A stretch of DNA of 64,000 nucleotides from Acanthornis magna (lineage: Eukaryota > Chordata > Aves > Passeriformes > Acanthizidae): the NCBI GenBank assembly GCA_036785705.1, contig JAWUZG010000336.1:124001-188000 (forward strand), in the 5' to 3' direction. Numbering within the stretch: position 1 is the first letter of the stretch; the number at the start of each line of letters is the position of its first letter. The notes under the pieces were generated by a model. It was not told the DNA's origin. It saw only the letters and a program-made list of their open reading frames with translations, and ran no database searches. Below, one piece after another: positions 14,301-28,600 of this stretch. Made by a program: the position numbers and the translations under genes.

Positions 14301-15683
14301 GGTTGGGGGTTTGTTGATTTATGGTGGGGATTTTTTGGAATGAAACACCTAGTTTAGGTGTCATTTTGTATGCCATATTTGGAAAAGAAGACACTAATTT
14401 ACTTCGACTCGCATATGGACGGCAGATCTGTCATACAGCAGGTCCCTTGTGATGTTTAATTTTCACTCTTTCCTGTATCCTCTTGGAAGCACTTCCTCAT
14501 TTTGTGCTGGATACAGTTTTAAAAAGGATGCACAGAGACTTCCACTAAGTGCCAGATGGAAGTATTTCAGAGATTTCAGAGTAGCACCTCTGATACTTGG
14601 CCATTTTGGAGGTGATCATCTAAAGCAGGAGAGAATATTTCAGAGATGTGATGTCCAAGATGGGAGTTTACGCACAGAAGAGAGGAAAGAAGCAGTGAAA
14701 GTCCATGAGGATTGTCTTGGATGGGAAGAACAGGTGAATTATAGGAAAGGGACTCTTTTTCCAAATACTTTTCTGAAAATCCCAAAGCAAAGATGAAAAA
14801 TTCCCAGCTCTCAATCTGACTGGATTTTTCTGTCCTATTTCCTTCCTGAAATGCCTTGGTTTGTACTTATATCCCTTACTGCATAAGCATTTTCATTGTC
14901 TTTTTTAAAGTTTAAAATATAAATTTTTGAATACAATTTACAGCACCAAAAATTGCCTCTTAACTGTAAGCCACTCAGTTGCTTTCTTCAAAATAAACAT
15001 GCAAAGTTTTCTGAAAAGCAAACAAAAGTATTTTCTCTGGAAGCTATTCAAAAAACCATCCTCTTTCTGAAAAGTACCAACTGTTCATATTGGCTGAATT
15101 TTTTGAGGTATATCTCATGAAACTTGTCTTACAAAAGTCAATTTTCTCATGACAGGTGAGGAAAAAGGAGAGTGGATTTTCTTTCATATTCATTTTTTGG
15201 GGTTCTTTTTTCTGGTTGCCTAGAAACCATTGAGTTGTTTTCATTAGTAAGACAAAGAGTATCTTAGCATCTAACTCCCAGAACGGACAGAGCTGGTGTA
15301 ATATTTACCAAAGAAGAGACTGATAGTGCCAGAATGTCCGAGCTCCAGGAAATACAACCCAGTAGGAGAGACCAGCTCCAGAAGCAAGACATACCTAACT
15401 GTGTAAGGAGGAAGTCACTTGAAGGTGTTTATGGTTGTACAGCTCTTTATACCATTCAGGGCTACATCAAATGGTACAAATTGACTGTACTGAGGGGAGA
15501 GTATGAGAGCCTGACCTACAGTCTGCAGGAGAAAATGTGTCCATTTTCTTGACAGTGAAGTTAATGGAGTGAGAGCTTTTTTTGGCTGGGTTTCAGTGTT
15601 AATATTGCATAAGCTTCTCAGAATACTTCCTTAACTTTTCATTAGGCATTACGTTTTTCAGCACAAGTGTCTCTGAGTTCTGT

Positions 15684-15723
15684 TTTACATGGTAAATCAA
15701 AGCTTTACATGGTCGATCAAAGC
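15684..15723. repeat. Tandem duplication, 20 bp x 2
   Basis: The unit tttacatggtaaatcaaagc (15684-15703) is followed directly by a copy (15704-15723) with two differences. Confidence 0.88.
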
Positions 15724-16536
15724 TTCACTTTAGCAGCACCTGTTGATTAGTCACTCCTCCCCTAATTCACACATCTTGTGAAAGAAACACAAATAATTAT
15801 GGTGATTTCCTGAAGAATAGAATTCAAGGCAGAGAACAGTAAGACTCAGAGCTATCAAGCCAATCTGAAGTTCTCTGTTGAAAGGTGCCTTTTCCCTGTG
15901 CATTTTCTCTGCCTTACAAAACATCTCCTGAATGTTTTAAAAGCTTGAGTGCGTAGGTGCACAGAATTAAAAATACGAAATGCCATGTAAATGAGTGCAA
16001 CAGCTTCAGGGAGTAGTTGCTTTGATTAATTCTGTCATTGTTTGTGCCTCACGTGTTTTAGTACATCTACTACATAGATCATATATGATTGTAAGGTGTA
16101 AATCAAAGGCAGGGCTTGTATTAGCTTCTTACTATGAATCTGTATGCATTAAACATCTGTGTAGTTTTGAATGGCACGGATTTAGTCTGAACTAATTTTT
16201 TACATTTCTGAATCAAGAATGTCTTCATAAGGTCTGCACAGGTTTTGTCAGTGAAAATCTGATGTGTCTTCTGGGACTGGGTTTCTTTTTAATGTGATTA
16301 ATCACAGTCCTAATGTCAGTCCCCAGACAGTCATTATAGATAACTCCACTGGGTCTGGTAGGCATTCATTCAAACCTGTTAAGAACTCTGCAGTATTTCA
16401 AGTGGAGGACACTCCTGCCCTAAGTGACTCTGAATATATAAACGAATAATGCAAAAAGAGTAAAGTAATGCACCTGAAAACATGTTAGGTGGAAAGTGAA
16501 TGTCCTGAGCTCCTTTCTGTTTTCTTTTGCTGAAAG

Positions 16537-16695
16537 CCTGTCCGCCAGGAACATACAAGCCTGAAGGTTCACCAGGTGGAATCAGCACTTGCATCTCATG
16601 TCCTGATGAGAATCATACTTCTCCACCAGGAAGCACCTCCATTGAGGATTGTACATGCCAGGAGGGATATCATGCTGTAGGACAAACCTGTGAAG
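16537..16695 (+). CDS. SVEP1: SVEP1 exon 1 of window: ephrin-receptor-like Cys-rich module
   Basis: This 159-nt exon (phase 1 to 1) encodes a six-cysteine module that starts [14 protein letters not shown] and ends GYHAVGQTC. It is of the GCC2/GCC3 type, also found in ephrin receptors. In human SVEP1 it follows the VWA domain and precedes sushi 1. It carries one N-glycosylation sequon (NHT). The acceptor has a good pyrimidine tract (tttctgttttcttttgc), and the donor is GAAG|gtaagt. The following intron (16696-16940) is only 245 bases and holds nothing notable. Confidence 0.95.
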
Positions 16696-19600
16696 GTAAG
16701 TGTTTCCATCCAGGAGCAGAATACCCCTGGAATGCACAATGCAGTGCTGGGACAATATTTTTATGTGGTTCTGGACTGTGAGGGACGTGTCAAATTGCAT
16801 GCAAGGTTTTCTCTTTTATTCCAAACCAGCAAAAATGCCAAGGTGCAAGCTGAGTTAGAAATTTTAAAAGACTGTATTCCATCAGTGGCCTATTGCACTC
16901 CAGTTAGTAATTTCTTTGTTGTGGTTGTTTATTTATTTAGTTGTTCACTGCCCTGTACTGAAGCCCCCTGAAAATGGTTACTTTGTCCAGAATGTCTGCA
17001 ACAATTACTTTAATGCTGCCTGTGGAATACGATGCAAAGCAGGATTTGATCTTGTAGGAAGCAGCATCCGACTTTGTCAACCAAATGGGCAGTGGTCTGG
17101 AGCAGAGGCTACTTGCAGAGGTATGGATGGCATGTGCTTGAAAAGTACTTTTTCTGTTCATTCTTAACTGTGGTTTTGTCTACTCACCACATGGTTGGGT
17201 GTTGTCGAGGTTTGACCCTGGCTAAATGCCAGGCACCTACAATGTCTGCTTTCTATGCTCTCTCCTGCTGCAGCTATGCAGAGGAGAGGGAAAACTAACA
17301 CAAAACACTGGACTCATGAGTTGAGATAAAGACTGGTTGGGAGGACACACAGAGACAGGGTAAGAAGCAGGTTCCAAACTTAAAGTTGCAAAGTGATTTA
17401 TTAACCTAATAGAGTTGGAGGATAAATCAGAGGTAAAAATAAGCTCTTAAGACACCGTTTCTTCACTCACCCCCCCTTCCCTCTTAAGGCACCGTTTCTC
17501 GGCTGACCCCCCTCCCTCCTTCCAACCAACAGCTTCGGGGCAGGGGCAGGGTACGGGGTTTTTTCTCTTAGTCAGTCCATCACCACAATTCTTCTGCTAC
17601 AAGCACTGTTTCTCTACTCACCCTCCTCCCTATTAAGACACAATTTCTCAGCCCACCCCCTCCTTCCTTCCAACAAACAGCTCTGGGGTCGGGGCAGGGT
17701 ATGAGGGTTTTCTTTGGTCAGGGTCAGTCCATCAGGGAGAAGAGTCCTCTACTTAGCCATGGGGTCCCTCCCGTGAGGGACAGTCCTCTGTGAACTTCTT
17801 TGGCATGGGTCCAATCTCACAAACAGCAAACCCACCTGAATTTTGCTGCAAATACGAGTTCTTGTCTGTAAGGTGCAGACTTCTGAGCCGAGGCCAGGCT
17901 GTTTCCATCCCGGGAGCAAGGCCTTTCTCTCTCCTGCAAGGCCTTTGCAACTCTCAGTCTCTGGGACTCCCACTGGATCACAGCTTCCTGCAGTCATCCA
18001 CCTGCTCCTCTGGCGTGGGCACCTCCCCACAGGCTGTGGGTGGTTCTCTGCATCCCCCTGGACTCCATGGGCTGCAGGGGGACCACCTATTCCCCCCATG
18101 GTCTTCACCACAGCCAGCAGAGGGTTTTCAGCTCCAGCGCCTGGAGCACCTCCTCCCTCACCTTCTCCACTGTCCTTGGTGCCTCCATGTTGTTTTCCCT
18201 CACATATTTTTACCTCCTCCACCTCCTCTGGCTAAAAAGAAGTGCATGCTCACATTGTTTTGATTTCTTCTTAAATATGTTTTCACAGAGGCGTAACTAA
18301 CATCTCTAATTGGCCCAGGTTTGGCCAGCAGCATGTCCATCATCTTCAGAGCCATCAGAGATTGGCTCTGCTGGACATGGTGGAGAAATTTCCAGAATCT
18401 TTACTCAGGACATGCAGGAGCCATCTTTGTACCCCACCCTATCCACTGGCAAAAACTGGGCCAAGCAAAACCACCACAGGTGTGCAGATCTAATCCTATT
18501 AGCCCTTGGCTGAAAGAAAGTTCCAAAGGTTAGCTGCCACCCCAATCACTCTGTTTCCCTCCTTTCTGAAATGGAAGGAGGACTTCTATAATAGAAAAAG
18601 CAGAGCAAGATTTACTAGGCAGTCTTTTGCAAGTGAATATACAGTCTCCTTCCTTAAACCTCTCTTCAGCTCACTCTACCCCATTTCTATGAATTTTGTA
18701 TCTACGTTGTGTAAAACCAGTGAGCCTACCAAGTATTTAGATATGTAACAAGACCTTGCCAAATGGCTGTTTTGGAATAACCACCAGACTCTCAGCATAG
18801 AGGGGTTTTTATGTTGGGAGACATTAGCCATGGAAGAATTCCATTTTGCTTTCTTACAGTTTCTTCTTACCAAAAATAGGAAAACCTGGGACTTGAGCAG
18901 GGTCTTCAGAAGTATTTTGAGTGAAATTTCAATAGGGAACAACTGACAATATCCTAGAAGTTCACTGTTAAAGAACATCAGCCAGAAATAAACAGAAGGT
19001 GTGAAAGGGAGGAGACACAAGAAGGAGCATCCTGAAAAACGTTATTTCTGGATTTTCTGACAGGAACAGAGTTTTGTTTTGCTATTACTTGTCTCTACCT
19101 GAGGATGGGTTCTTGATGATTTAGAATGAAAGCTGCAATCCCCTGTCTCTATGTCTGTCTGGTATATCTTCCAAGGAGAGCCTGAAAAAAAATAAACCAG
19201 GTAGAAGCCTTTTTCTCCTCAACAGCCACAAGATGTAGTTCAGCATGTTTGTCTTGACTTGAGTGGCCTTGACATTAGTGTGCTGCACAAGAAGCTAGTA
19301 AATAAAAAGCCATCAGCTCATTCTGTAACTTTTGCCCTGGCATTAGCACTTCATGCCTGTACAGCAAACACTGTAGCCATGAGGGAAACAGCAAATTATG
19401 GTTTTGAAAGGAGGGATCTGAACTGGAGATCAGTCTCACAAGACATTCTTCCTATAGCAGTTCACTTCTACTTAGGTTTATAGGACCCTTCCTCAGATAA
19501 TCCTGGAAACCTTAGGTTTCCTTTTTAGCTTCCAGTGACAAAAGGCAGGAAGGAAAAGCTTTCAGTAGAAAATAAATTGCTGGCCAGTCCCATGAGGGTA

Positions 19601-22600
19601 TCTTGAGTAGCAGGACTTAGAGTTGTGAACTTTCCAGCAGTCAAAACATAGACTGTACGTGCATGCTACTTCAGGCATACTGGGATACTGGGAAAGAGCA
19701 CCCACTGTCAAAGCTTCTGTCACACAGGAGCCCCTTGTGCAAAAATCTGGAAAAAAGCTGTGGTCAGCCGCAAAGAAGGGATCCTTCATCTTCTCTTCAA
19801 TGGAGAAGTGGAAGATTCTAGTACCTGAAAATCTTGCTGGAGCATTTAAAGGAATTCACGTATTTGATGTTGGGGTGTGATCTTTCTTTAATAAGGAATT
19901 TGAAAGATGGGGACAAAAATCTGCATTGAGATACTGTCTTAATATTGAGCTAGTATCCTTTGAAGCGTTAGAATATTTTTGCTTTTTTTGTGCCATTGTT
20001 CATCATAGAGAGACTTCCAATTTAAAGAAGAAAAATCCCACTGTTACATGTGCTGGATCTGCTAGTCTTGATTCACTCAGACTGTGAAAGGGAGCAAGAT
20101 CAAAGGCATGGTTTATAGCTGTTTTGTTAATCCCAGGAGTATTTTATCACATAAATTAGGAAGGGAGAGTGAAGGAAAATCCCTTTGCACTGCTTTGGAT
20201 TTTGACATTAAATACTCCTCAGTTCTTTTGCTAGCTAAAATCTGCTGTGCTATTAGAAAGTGATTAATGCAGTCATGTCATACAATTAACAGTGACCCGG
20301 GAAAAAAACAACTGGAAACCATGTATTTAATCCATAAAAATTTGTTAGGAGAAACCCCAGAGCAAGACGAATATACTGTTATTGTTGTTGCTGTTATCAC
20401 CGTCTTTGTGGAAATGTTTCTTGGTCATGGAAAATGTGTTTCTGATAAGAGGATGGGTTGGTGTTTTATGCTTGGGACCATGACCAAGGTGACACGGGCT
20501 CAGTTACAGGTTTTTGTCAGAGCCATACTGAGACACTGAGCAAGCATGAACACTGAAATGCTTGAGGAGACAAGAGCACTGGAGTTGTGTAGTCCTTCCA
20601 GAAGAAATGGCTGGACAGCAGGTTGTTAAAGAACTGCCATCTCTGTAGGTACATTAACATTGCCAAGAGCCTCGTCACTGCTCCTAGTTAATTCAGGCTT
20701 CTTAAGTAGTAGAGTTTGGTAGAATTTGCTTCTTTTTACTGCAGATTGAAACCTTAAAAGAGCAGGCCTCGTTTCTTGTGTATAAAGCATGTGAGATTCA
20801 GCTGTAAATATGTTTTTCTTACTCCCCCTTCTAGAGTTAAGATACAGCATATTACAAAGCCACTCTGAAGCTCAGAGTGCCTCTCAAAATGAGCATTTAA
20901 AGATCATTTTTAAATGCACTTCCTAAAGAATGCCTGTGTATATGCAAGCACAAGAGTAGTAATACTTTCAGGGAGTAAACAGGAGACAGTGGTAATATAA
21001 GGATATATTAGATACATCTGAATGGCTTCTTTTCCTTCTTTCTTATCCCATGTCCACAGGTTTTACTACAGACTTTTTTTTCAACTTAGGTGGCACCATA
21101 GATTATTTAACATGTGTTGTTTGTAGCTTTCAGAGGCTGTGTAGTTACTGGCATTTATAGAGCTGCCTTTCATTTGAAGGAGCACTCGTGCTACATGCCC
21201 ATTAATTAGTTTGAGGTGTCTAGTGGTGTCCACTTGTGTGTAGAGTAAACAATTCCTGGAGAAAGGAGAGGTTGCCAAGCTGGTTTCCCTTTGAGTGCAT
21301 TTCTAGAGGAGATCACGTTTTGCCTCCTACCTGGCAGCAGCAAGACTAGGTTAATTGGTAAAATCAGCTTCCCAAACCACAGCAGAGAAATTGTCCAGCT
21401 CTCTGAAGCCACCCATAACCAGAGGTTGCTCTCCTGCCAGCAAGGTAAACAGAAGCTGTGGAAAACAATCAAGTGAGAGCAGAATTCCTCTTCTGAGGAA
21501 GGGATGAGAGGCTGAAGGAGCTGGACCTGTTTAGCCTGGAGAAGACTGAGAGGGGGTCCTATCGATGTATGTAAGTGTCTGAAGAGGAGGGAGACAGGCT
21601 CTTCTTGGTGCTACCATGCAACAGAATGGGAGGCAATGGGCAGAAACTGATGTGCAGCAAGTTCTGCCTCAGAATGAGGAAGAACATCTTTACAGTGAGG
21701 GTGACTGGAGCCCTGGAACAGGCTGCCCAGAGAGGTTGTAGAGTCTCCCTCACTAGAGATACTCAAAAGCTGTCTGGACGCAACCCTGTAAAATGTGCTC
21801 TAGGATGACCAGCGTTGAGCAGAGAGGTTGGGTTAGATGTGCTCCAGTGATCCCTTCAAACCTTAGCCATTCTGTGTTTCTGTGAGTTTAGGGAATTGCA
21901 ATCTTCTTGATTGTAATTTTGAGCAATCCCACCATTTGCCCTTGTGTGTTTTTATCCCTGATCTGAACGTACCGAGTAGTATCTGCCAACTTCAGCTGAG
22001 AATAGTTTAAATCAGTTTTCCGTTCATTTTGGAAAGTCAGTAGCTGATTATTGGTGTACCACCATTATCACATACTCATCCCGAGACAGCAGGTGTGTAC
22101 AGCTTGGACGTTTGAGGGACCCAAAGGCCAGGCCGTGTGTATGTAGTTCAGAGTTTTGTCTGGAGGGAATCAAGGGCACAAATGCTGGAGCATGACATCC
22201 TAGCTGAAAAAGAAGGACAAAAGAAAAAGGTCCTACTATTAAATCTTGAGGTTATGACACTGAAACAAAGAACATAAATCTAGGTCATACCAGTGCTACT
22301 TTTTTCTTACTATGATCATTCATCTCTTTTGGGATCAATCTAAATTACAGAGTAGCTTATGTGTCTGTACTTTGTGAATTCAGACCAGAGTGCCTGAGAA
22401 CATTCCTGAGCACCGAGACACTGTCATCCGACCTGTTCATAAGCTCTTAGCTTGTTCCCCGGTGTGTACTTAGCCCATACCAGCCTGCCAGCTGGAAATC
22501 CCCCAAGGAATTTTCAGACATTGTTGGAGACTAGAAGCTCCCAAGGACACACACTTTTCCACAGGGTTCTACTTGCCTGCAGCTGTCCTATTTTGAAGGC

Positions 22601-25600
22601 TAACTAACTCAGGCTGCACACTGTGTGCCAGATGCATGGTTAGTTTGTTTGCTTGGACTTAGGTCAGTGCTCAGGTGAACTTGGAAGTGTGTGCCCAGCC
22701 TCATACATTCTATGTAGGCCTGTTTCAGGAAGAGGGAGGCATCAAGCCTTTGAAAATATCCACTCTGTGCTAGCTCTATTTCCTAAATTCGTGCAAATTA
22801 CTGTAACTAATAAACAAGACAGTGCCTCTCCCACCTCTGAAACACTGGGCAAAGCAGTGTAACTCCACTGATACTCAGTGCTGAGAGTGAGCTGGTGGTT
22901 TTTTCCCTTTGCAGTTCGAACATGTCCCAGGCTTCGGTCTCCTCAAAACGGACGCATTAATTGTTCAACAGCTGATATCTCCTATAAGACAGTATGTTTT
23001 GTGACCTGCAATGAGGGCTATGAAATTGAAGGAAACAGCAAACTCACCTGCCAGGGAACCTCTCAGTGGGATTCAAAGGAGCCAAAGTGTGTGGGTAGGT
23101 ATCTGACCCAACTCTGTCTGTTCAAGTGCAACCTTTTCTGACATGTTGTCACAGGTGAGAAATTCTCCATATTTTGGTAACTGGTGAAGCTAAGGTATGA
23201 ATGAGAATTTGTCTATGGATGTTTTATGCAGGTCTTAGAAGTCAGGGAAGGGCAAAGGAATTTGTAAATGGAGAAAGTGGGCAGATTATCATTTAAATCC
23301 AGCGTGGACTGCTAATTACTGAAAGGCTGTTGTATCTGGTTAGTGTAAAGACGCTGTCACACAGTGTGTTACCGGAAGCACAGAAGCAGTAGCTCTATTC
23401 TAGGGATTAAATGTGAACAACCAGTGGTTCGAGTCACAATCTTAAAGCTCAAGTTGATCTGCAGGCAAGGACTAACTTATGTTAGCCAGGTCCTGTGTGT
23501 GCCAAGTAAAGGTGCAGCAGTTGTCACTTCTGCTGGACTTACAGGAAGAAATAAGAGGTTACACAAGTTAGGAACTAAGCACCTCTGAAGCAGAATTCAG
23601 AGGTCACAGCAGCTGTGCAAGGATAGGTATGCATATACTGCTGTTCCAAAAATAAAGGACTGTATATTTCAGAAGTGTCCATTTAGGACCAGTGACAGGT
23701 GTTGAATTAACTTAAAAAAGATGATGAAATACAGTTGAAACACTTTTAAACATACACTGAAGGAAAAAAGAAGAAAGCACATGTCTAAAGTCCAGCAATT
23801 CAGAAGTTGATCCAGTGCTGACGAAAATCAGGGTGAAGTATATGTCACCTGGGCCCAGTACATGTAATGCCAGTAGGGTGACTTCGCTTGAACCTGTGGC
23901 TCTTTCTTTAATGTTTTACTGCAGCCTTAAAAATGTGGATATTGTGTGAGACAAGCATGAATTTCTAACTGTAAGTACATTCTCTAAAACGATGAAAATA
24001 ATCCACAAGAATTAATTTATCAAGACGGTTTGTTAAGAGATCCTAATCTTTCTTCTGTTAAAATCAGTGGAAAAACTTCAATTAACTTCAAAAGGAAGGG
24101 ACCCTGAAATCCGGTTGGAATATTATAATTAGAAGATTAACCATATTAATCGGTTGAATTCATCCTTCCTAGCTTAGCATTTTGATTAATAAAATCCCGC
24201 TCTACTCTCTGTCAGAAGATTTCTTCACATCATGCAGTATTGCCTCCATTCCTGGATTACCCATGGCAATATCTTATTTTTGCTGAGTCTGAAAAATCTA
24301 GTGAAAATTACATTTAATTGTCAGAGAGGAAAGAGTGTTAGCAGGGAAGCGTCTCTCTGCTTCTTCTTGTGACTGGTGTTTAGAACAAACTTGATGAAAT
24401 TCTGGTTCAGTATAGATGTGTGGAGTTTTATTCAAGGAAGGATGTAAATCAGAAGACTGATATTGTGTATTGTATTTGTACTCATTTTTTTGCATGATCA
24501 TCATTGTCATGGAGGTATTGTCTGTTTTAGTCCAAATAGCTCATAACTATTATTTGCCATCTACTGCATAAAAGGTACTGGAAATCCTGTTGTATTTAGG
24601 CGCTTGTAATTGGTAATTTATTTATTTCATATCCTTCTGTTAGAAAACTGAAAGGGAGTTGCCTTCAGTCTGTTACCTTGAAACAGATTTCTTGGACCTC
24701 GTGGTATTCTTCTAGCTGGTTTTCAGATTGCTTTTCGATTTGACTGCTCATCAGTGCAAAGTTTGCTGTATTTGTGAGTTAGCTCACTCAGACTGTACCA
24801 TTGCCATCTGTAACCGTAATTGACACTGTACCATAACATTGCCTAGATTGTTTACAGTCACTTCTGTGGGGTCTGTTGTCATGCATCCCTTTCTGAGAGA
24901 CTGGAAGGTAATGTGAGCTTGGATATTATGTATGTTTTCTATTTTTGTCTTTTACATTAAAGATATTATTAGCAATGAGCCACTTTTGAGTAGGCCACAT
25001 ATATTTTATAGGTGGCTGACAAACAAGATATCTTCTGTAAAGGGAAGCCATGACATTTTTCCAGTTTGGGGGAAAAAACGTAAAACCAAAAAACCTCCGC
25101 AGTCATGTTCTTGTGTTTCCTTCCCATTGGTAAAAGTTTAATATAAATCACTTTAAAATTAATGAATTTTTCAATATGCTTTTCTCCTTTCTTTGTTCAA
25201 GGTTTAGTGAAGAAAAGTAAAAATACAAACAACATCCAGGGTGTTGATGCCATCTAGCGTTGAAAGAACTACTATTTTGTTCTTCTGATTTCAGCTGGCC
25301 AGTTTTTTCCCTGAAACAGTCTTGGCAAAGGGATTGAAGGAAAGAAGGATTATTTGCTTTGTGATCTTCTTATTTGTCACAAGTTCCTTTTGATGTTAAG
25401 AATACAGTGTTGTGTTTCACCATGGGTGGTTGCAGGTGAAAGCAGTTTCTTTTCTCTCCCTGGAAATACTTTCTTCTTCTGTGTTTATTCTCTATCGATA
25501 TGACTAATGTCATGGATATCACTCTACCCTTAATGAATTCCAGACTTTTGGATCAGCTTGATTAAAATCTCGTATAGAGAACAGATAAAGAAAATCTAAA

Positions 25601-28600
25601 CAACACTATTACAGTTGCTTTTTCTGGTAAAAACCTGTCCTACTTAAAAGAAATTCTCTTGGGCTAGATATACCAAATTTTATCCTGAGTTTTGTCAGAC
25701 GTTTCAGGATTGTGCTCCATTCAGACTTTTCTAATATAGATGGAAGTGTCTCAAGCAAGAGGCCCAGTTGTTATGGCTTCCCAAAGATGTGCAATTTTCT
25801 CTGCTTTTCATGCTTACATGTTTCACAGTTTCTCTACCTTTTCCCAGAGTAATATATATTTTAATCCTTTTAGCTTGTCTCTTCAAATATTGTTTTTAAA
25901 ATTCATAATCTTTTTGCTATTTGTCAGTTAACCTTCATGTGGTGAGCAATCAAAACTTAGGATTTGGGGTTTTTTTTCCTGGTGGAGTTGTTCCACCCTG
26001 CAGAGCCAACAGTATCTGCCTGAACTGAACAAATGTGTTAGTTGTGTTTGTGAGCTGTGCATCCTGGTGAAATGAAATGCAGTTACTAATTGCTTGGACT
26101 TTAAAAATGCTTCAGTATTGAGGGTTTAAATTTCAGCTTAGAATCTTTAAATTTGTTTCATGCATAAAAATCAGTTTTCAGTTACTTGCTGCATGTTTTG
26201 GGAGAGAAAGGAGTGTGAAGTGTTTTGAATGTGAATCACTTTTTTGTCAGCAAACTTGTCAGTTGCTAAGATCTCAGTAGAGCTTCCTTTCTGTGTTGGG
26301 TTGGTTTTTGTGTGCCCTTGGTGTGAAGACCTGTCTATTATCTGTTTTTACGAAACATTACTCAAAGTGTACAAATTGTGCTCATGGGATACTCCTTTTT
26401 GCCCTCTTTGTTAATGCCTATGTATTTGAAGTAAAAATAACATTCCTAAAAATGACAGCTTAAGAATGAAACAATGCTTTTGTGAACCTGTTCAAATACA
26501 TTATGGTTTTTGCTTTGATGCAAATGGTCTTCAGAATATGTAGAGAATCCTAGTAATAAAATAGTTCAAAACTTTCGTTTTAAACATTTAAGCAGCCATC
26601 GACGCTTCCTGATTTTACAGAGCCCAGCTGCTTCCTATGGTCACCCTGAGTCTTTCCAGCTGTTTTGAACTCAGACAAGACCAAGTCCAATTTCATTTGG
26701 TTTGGAATGCAATAAGCAAAACTGTGTGTCACATCCCTAACCTATAAAGAGTTCATGGCAGAGTATCTTTCTTCTCCTTTTCTTATTTCAAGATCGAGTA
26801 TAGAAGCTGTAGAAAGCTATGGATACCTCTTCTATTACCTCTCTCCTGCTATGGTCTAGTTTTCATGGAAGGCAAGGAAATGCAACTGCAAACCAACCAT
26901 GAAAGCTGAAGTTGTAGGGAAAAGAAGAAGAAGAAAAAAACCAAAAACAAATCCAGAGAGTGAGATATACTGGATCTGCATGACAATTACCATGTTTCTG
27001 TTTCAGTGAAGAGCATGAGCAAGAGCACAGAAGACCTGATAAACTGGGTGCTGTTTACGTCAGTCAGCAGTGAAAGTCAAGCAGCAAAGTTTCATTAGGT
27101 GTTAATGTTTTGGTGCACTCATACCCCTACAGACTCTTGTAAAGACTGTATTTTGTGTTCCCACTAAGTTTTCAGATGACTTTATTTGCAGGTTTTTTTG
27201 ATGTGTACTTTGATGTATGTTTTTTATAAGTCATGTTCTACTGCTCTCTTGCAGAAAAGCATTGTCCCATCCTCCAGAAACCAGCAGGTGTGACAGTTCT
27301 CCCTCCCAGATGTGGGCTGGAGCCTGCCATTTCTGGGACTGTGTGCCAGCTAAGCTGTCCCCAAGGATTCATCTTGTCTGGAGCTAGAGAAGAAATAAGG
27401 TGCATTTCATTTGGGAGATGGAGTGCAAACATCCAGGAGGCTCTGTGTAAAGGTAGAGACCAGCACAAAATCATGTCTGTGTACACATGAGTGCAGTATT
27501 GAAGGGAAGCACACAGCAAATAACTGAGTGAGGACAGGTTTGAACTGGGGAAAGCACAACTTAAACAGTTCGTAAGAAGTGTTCACTGTCAGATTTACTT
27601 GTAGTTTGTAATAAAAATGTGGAGTTCAGAGGTCACTTGAGTGTTGTCTTGTAGCGCTCATCATCAGCTGCCTCTCCTGGGATCCATCTCCTAAGTGTAT
27701 TGTTAGGAAGCTGCCTGCTGAAAGACCCAATGTGCAGGTACATTAGAAATTTCAGAGTAGAGGTAAAAGCTCGTAGCTTAAAGACAGTTAAAGTGGAACC
27801 CACACTTCTAGTAAAATAACAATGATAATGCTATCACTACTGGTTTAACACAAGTTTATGTAAACGCTGTAGTCAGAGCAAAACTGTAATGGCTGTGTAA
27901 ACCCTGGCTGATAGACTATAGGGAAATGTTCATTTCAGTTGTCTTTGAGTGGCAATGGCTGCTGACATGCCCCAAGCAATAGCACACAAGAGTTAAGGCC
28001 AAAATTGGCTAACACCAAGTGCATTGGCTGACACGGCGTGTAAAGCTGGGCAGAAGATGGTGACATTCATTTCAGTCCAGATTTGCCCTGTTCACCCACC
28101 TCTTCCAGAAGTGTTAGGTTTTTTATTCCCTTACAGACACGCACAACTGAATAAGAAGGAGTCTGGCTTTGGATTACAGCAGGATAAAAAAAGGAGTTTG
28201 TCTGGGAATATGCTCTTCACCTTTTCATGAACTATTGTGCTCTGAGAATTATTGCTTTCCCCCCAGACTGGGGCCCTCACCAGCCACTGGGTGATGGAAC
28301 AGTACAGAAAACAGTTACAGCAGTCATCATGCCAGGTCACTACAGAAACTGAGGCTTTTTTTTTCTGTACAGGCCAGGAAGATTTTTGTCTCTCTCTTTA
28401 AACATGCTGTTTCCCATTTTGTGATGTACCACACTGTTTTTCTGAATCTCTTGTGTAAACATGGGCCAAACCACAGTTTTTAATATTTGATGGGATCCCA
28501 GCACAAGCTGAAGTGTTTAGATCAAGATAAAACGGCATGGCTTGGGTTCAAGCTTTTAGATACTGCCATTGCATAAACTCCTAACGTAGGAGGCACTGGG

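Larger units (their letters stand above)
1..16536. other. 3' part of a long SVEP1 intron (5' end outside window)
   Basis: I find no coding exon here. In human SVEP1 the exon before the first Cys-rich module encodes a Cys-rich linker after the VWA domain. I looked for that pattern and did not see it. The stretch holds one CR1 fragment (3988-4530) and several short tandem duplications, listed separately. The rest is AT-rich, unique-looking sequence. Open frames up to 146 codons occur but have no recognisable content. Confidence 0.7.
17121..22914. other. Intron 2, 5.8 kb, with a solo LTR and a CR1 fragment
   Basis: This intron separates sushi 1 and sushi 2. It holds the first solo LTR (17203-18478) and a + strand CR1 3' end (about 21490-21886). 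I see nothing else in 18484-21489 or 21887-22914. Confidence 0.85.

Noticed and set aside
14449..14796. 115-codon + strand open frame
   Set aside because: It has no domain, signal peptide or splice context, and a minus-strand frame overlaps it. It looks like chance in intron sequence.
17749..18222. 157-codon minus-strand frame in LTR copy 1
   Set aside because: Its Gly/Pro-rich text is the reverse of the same C-rich LTR DNA. In copy 2 the frame is broken into overlapping pieces.
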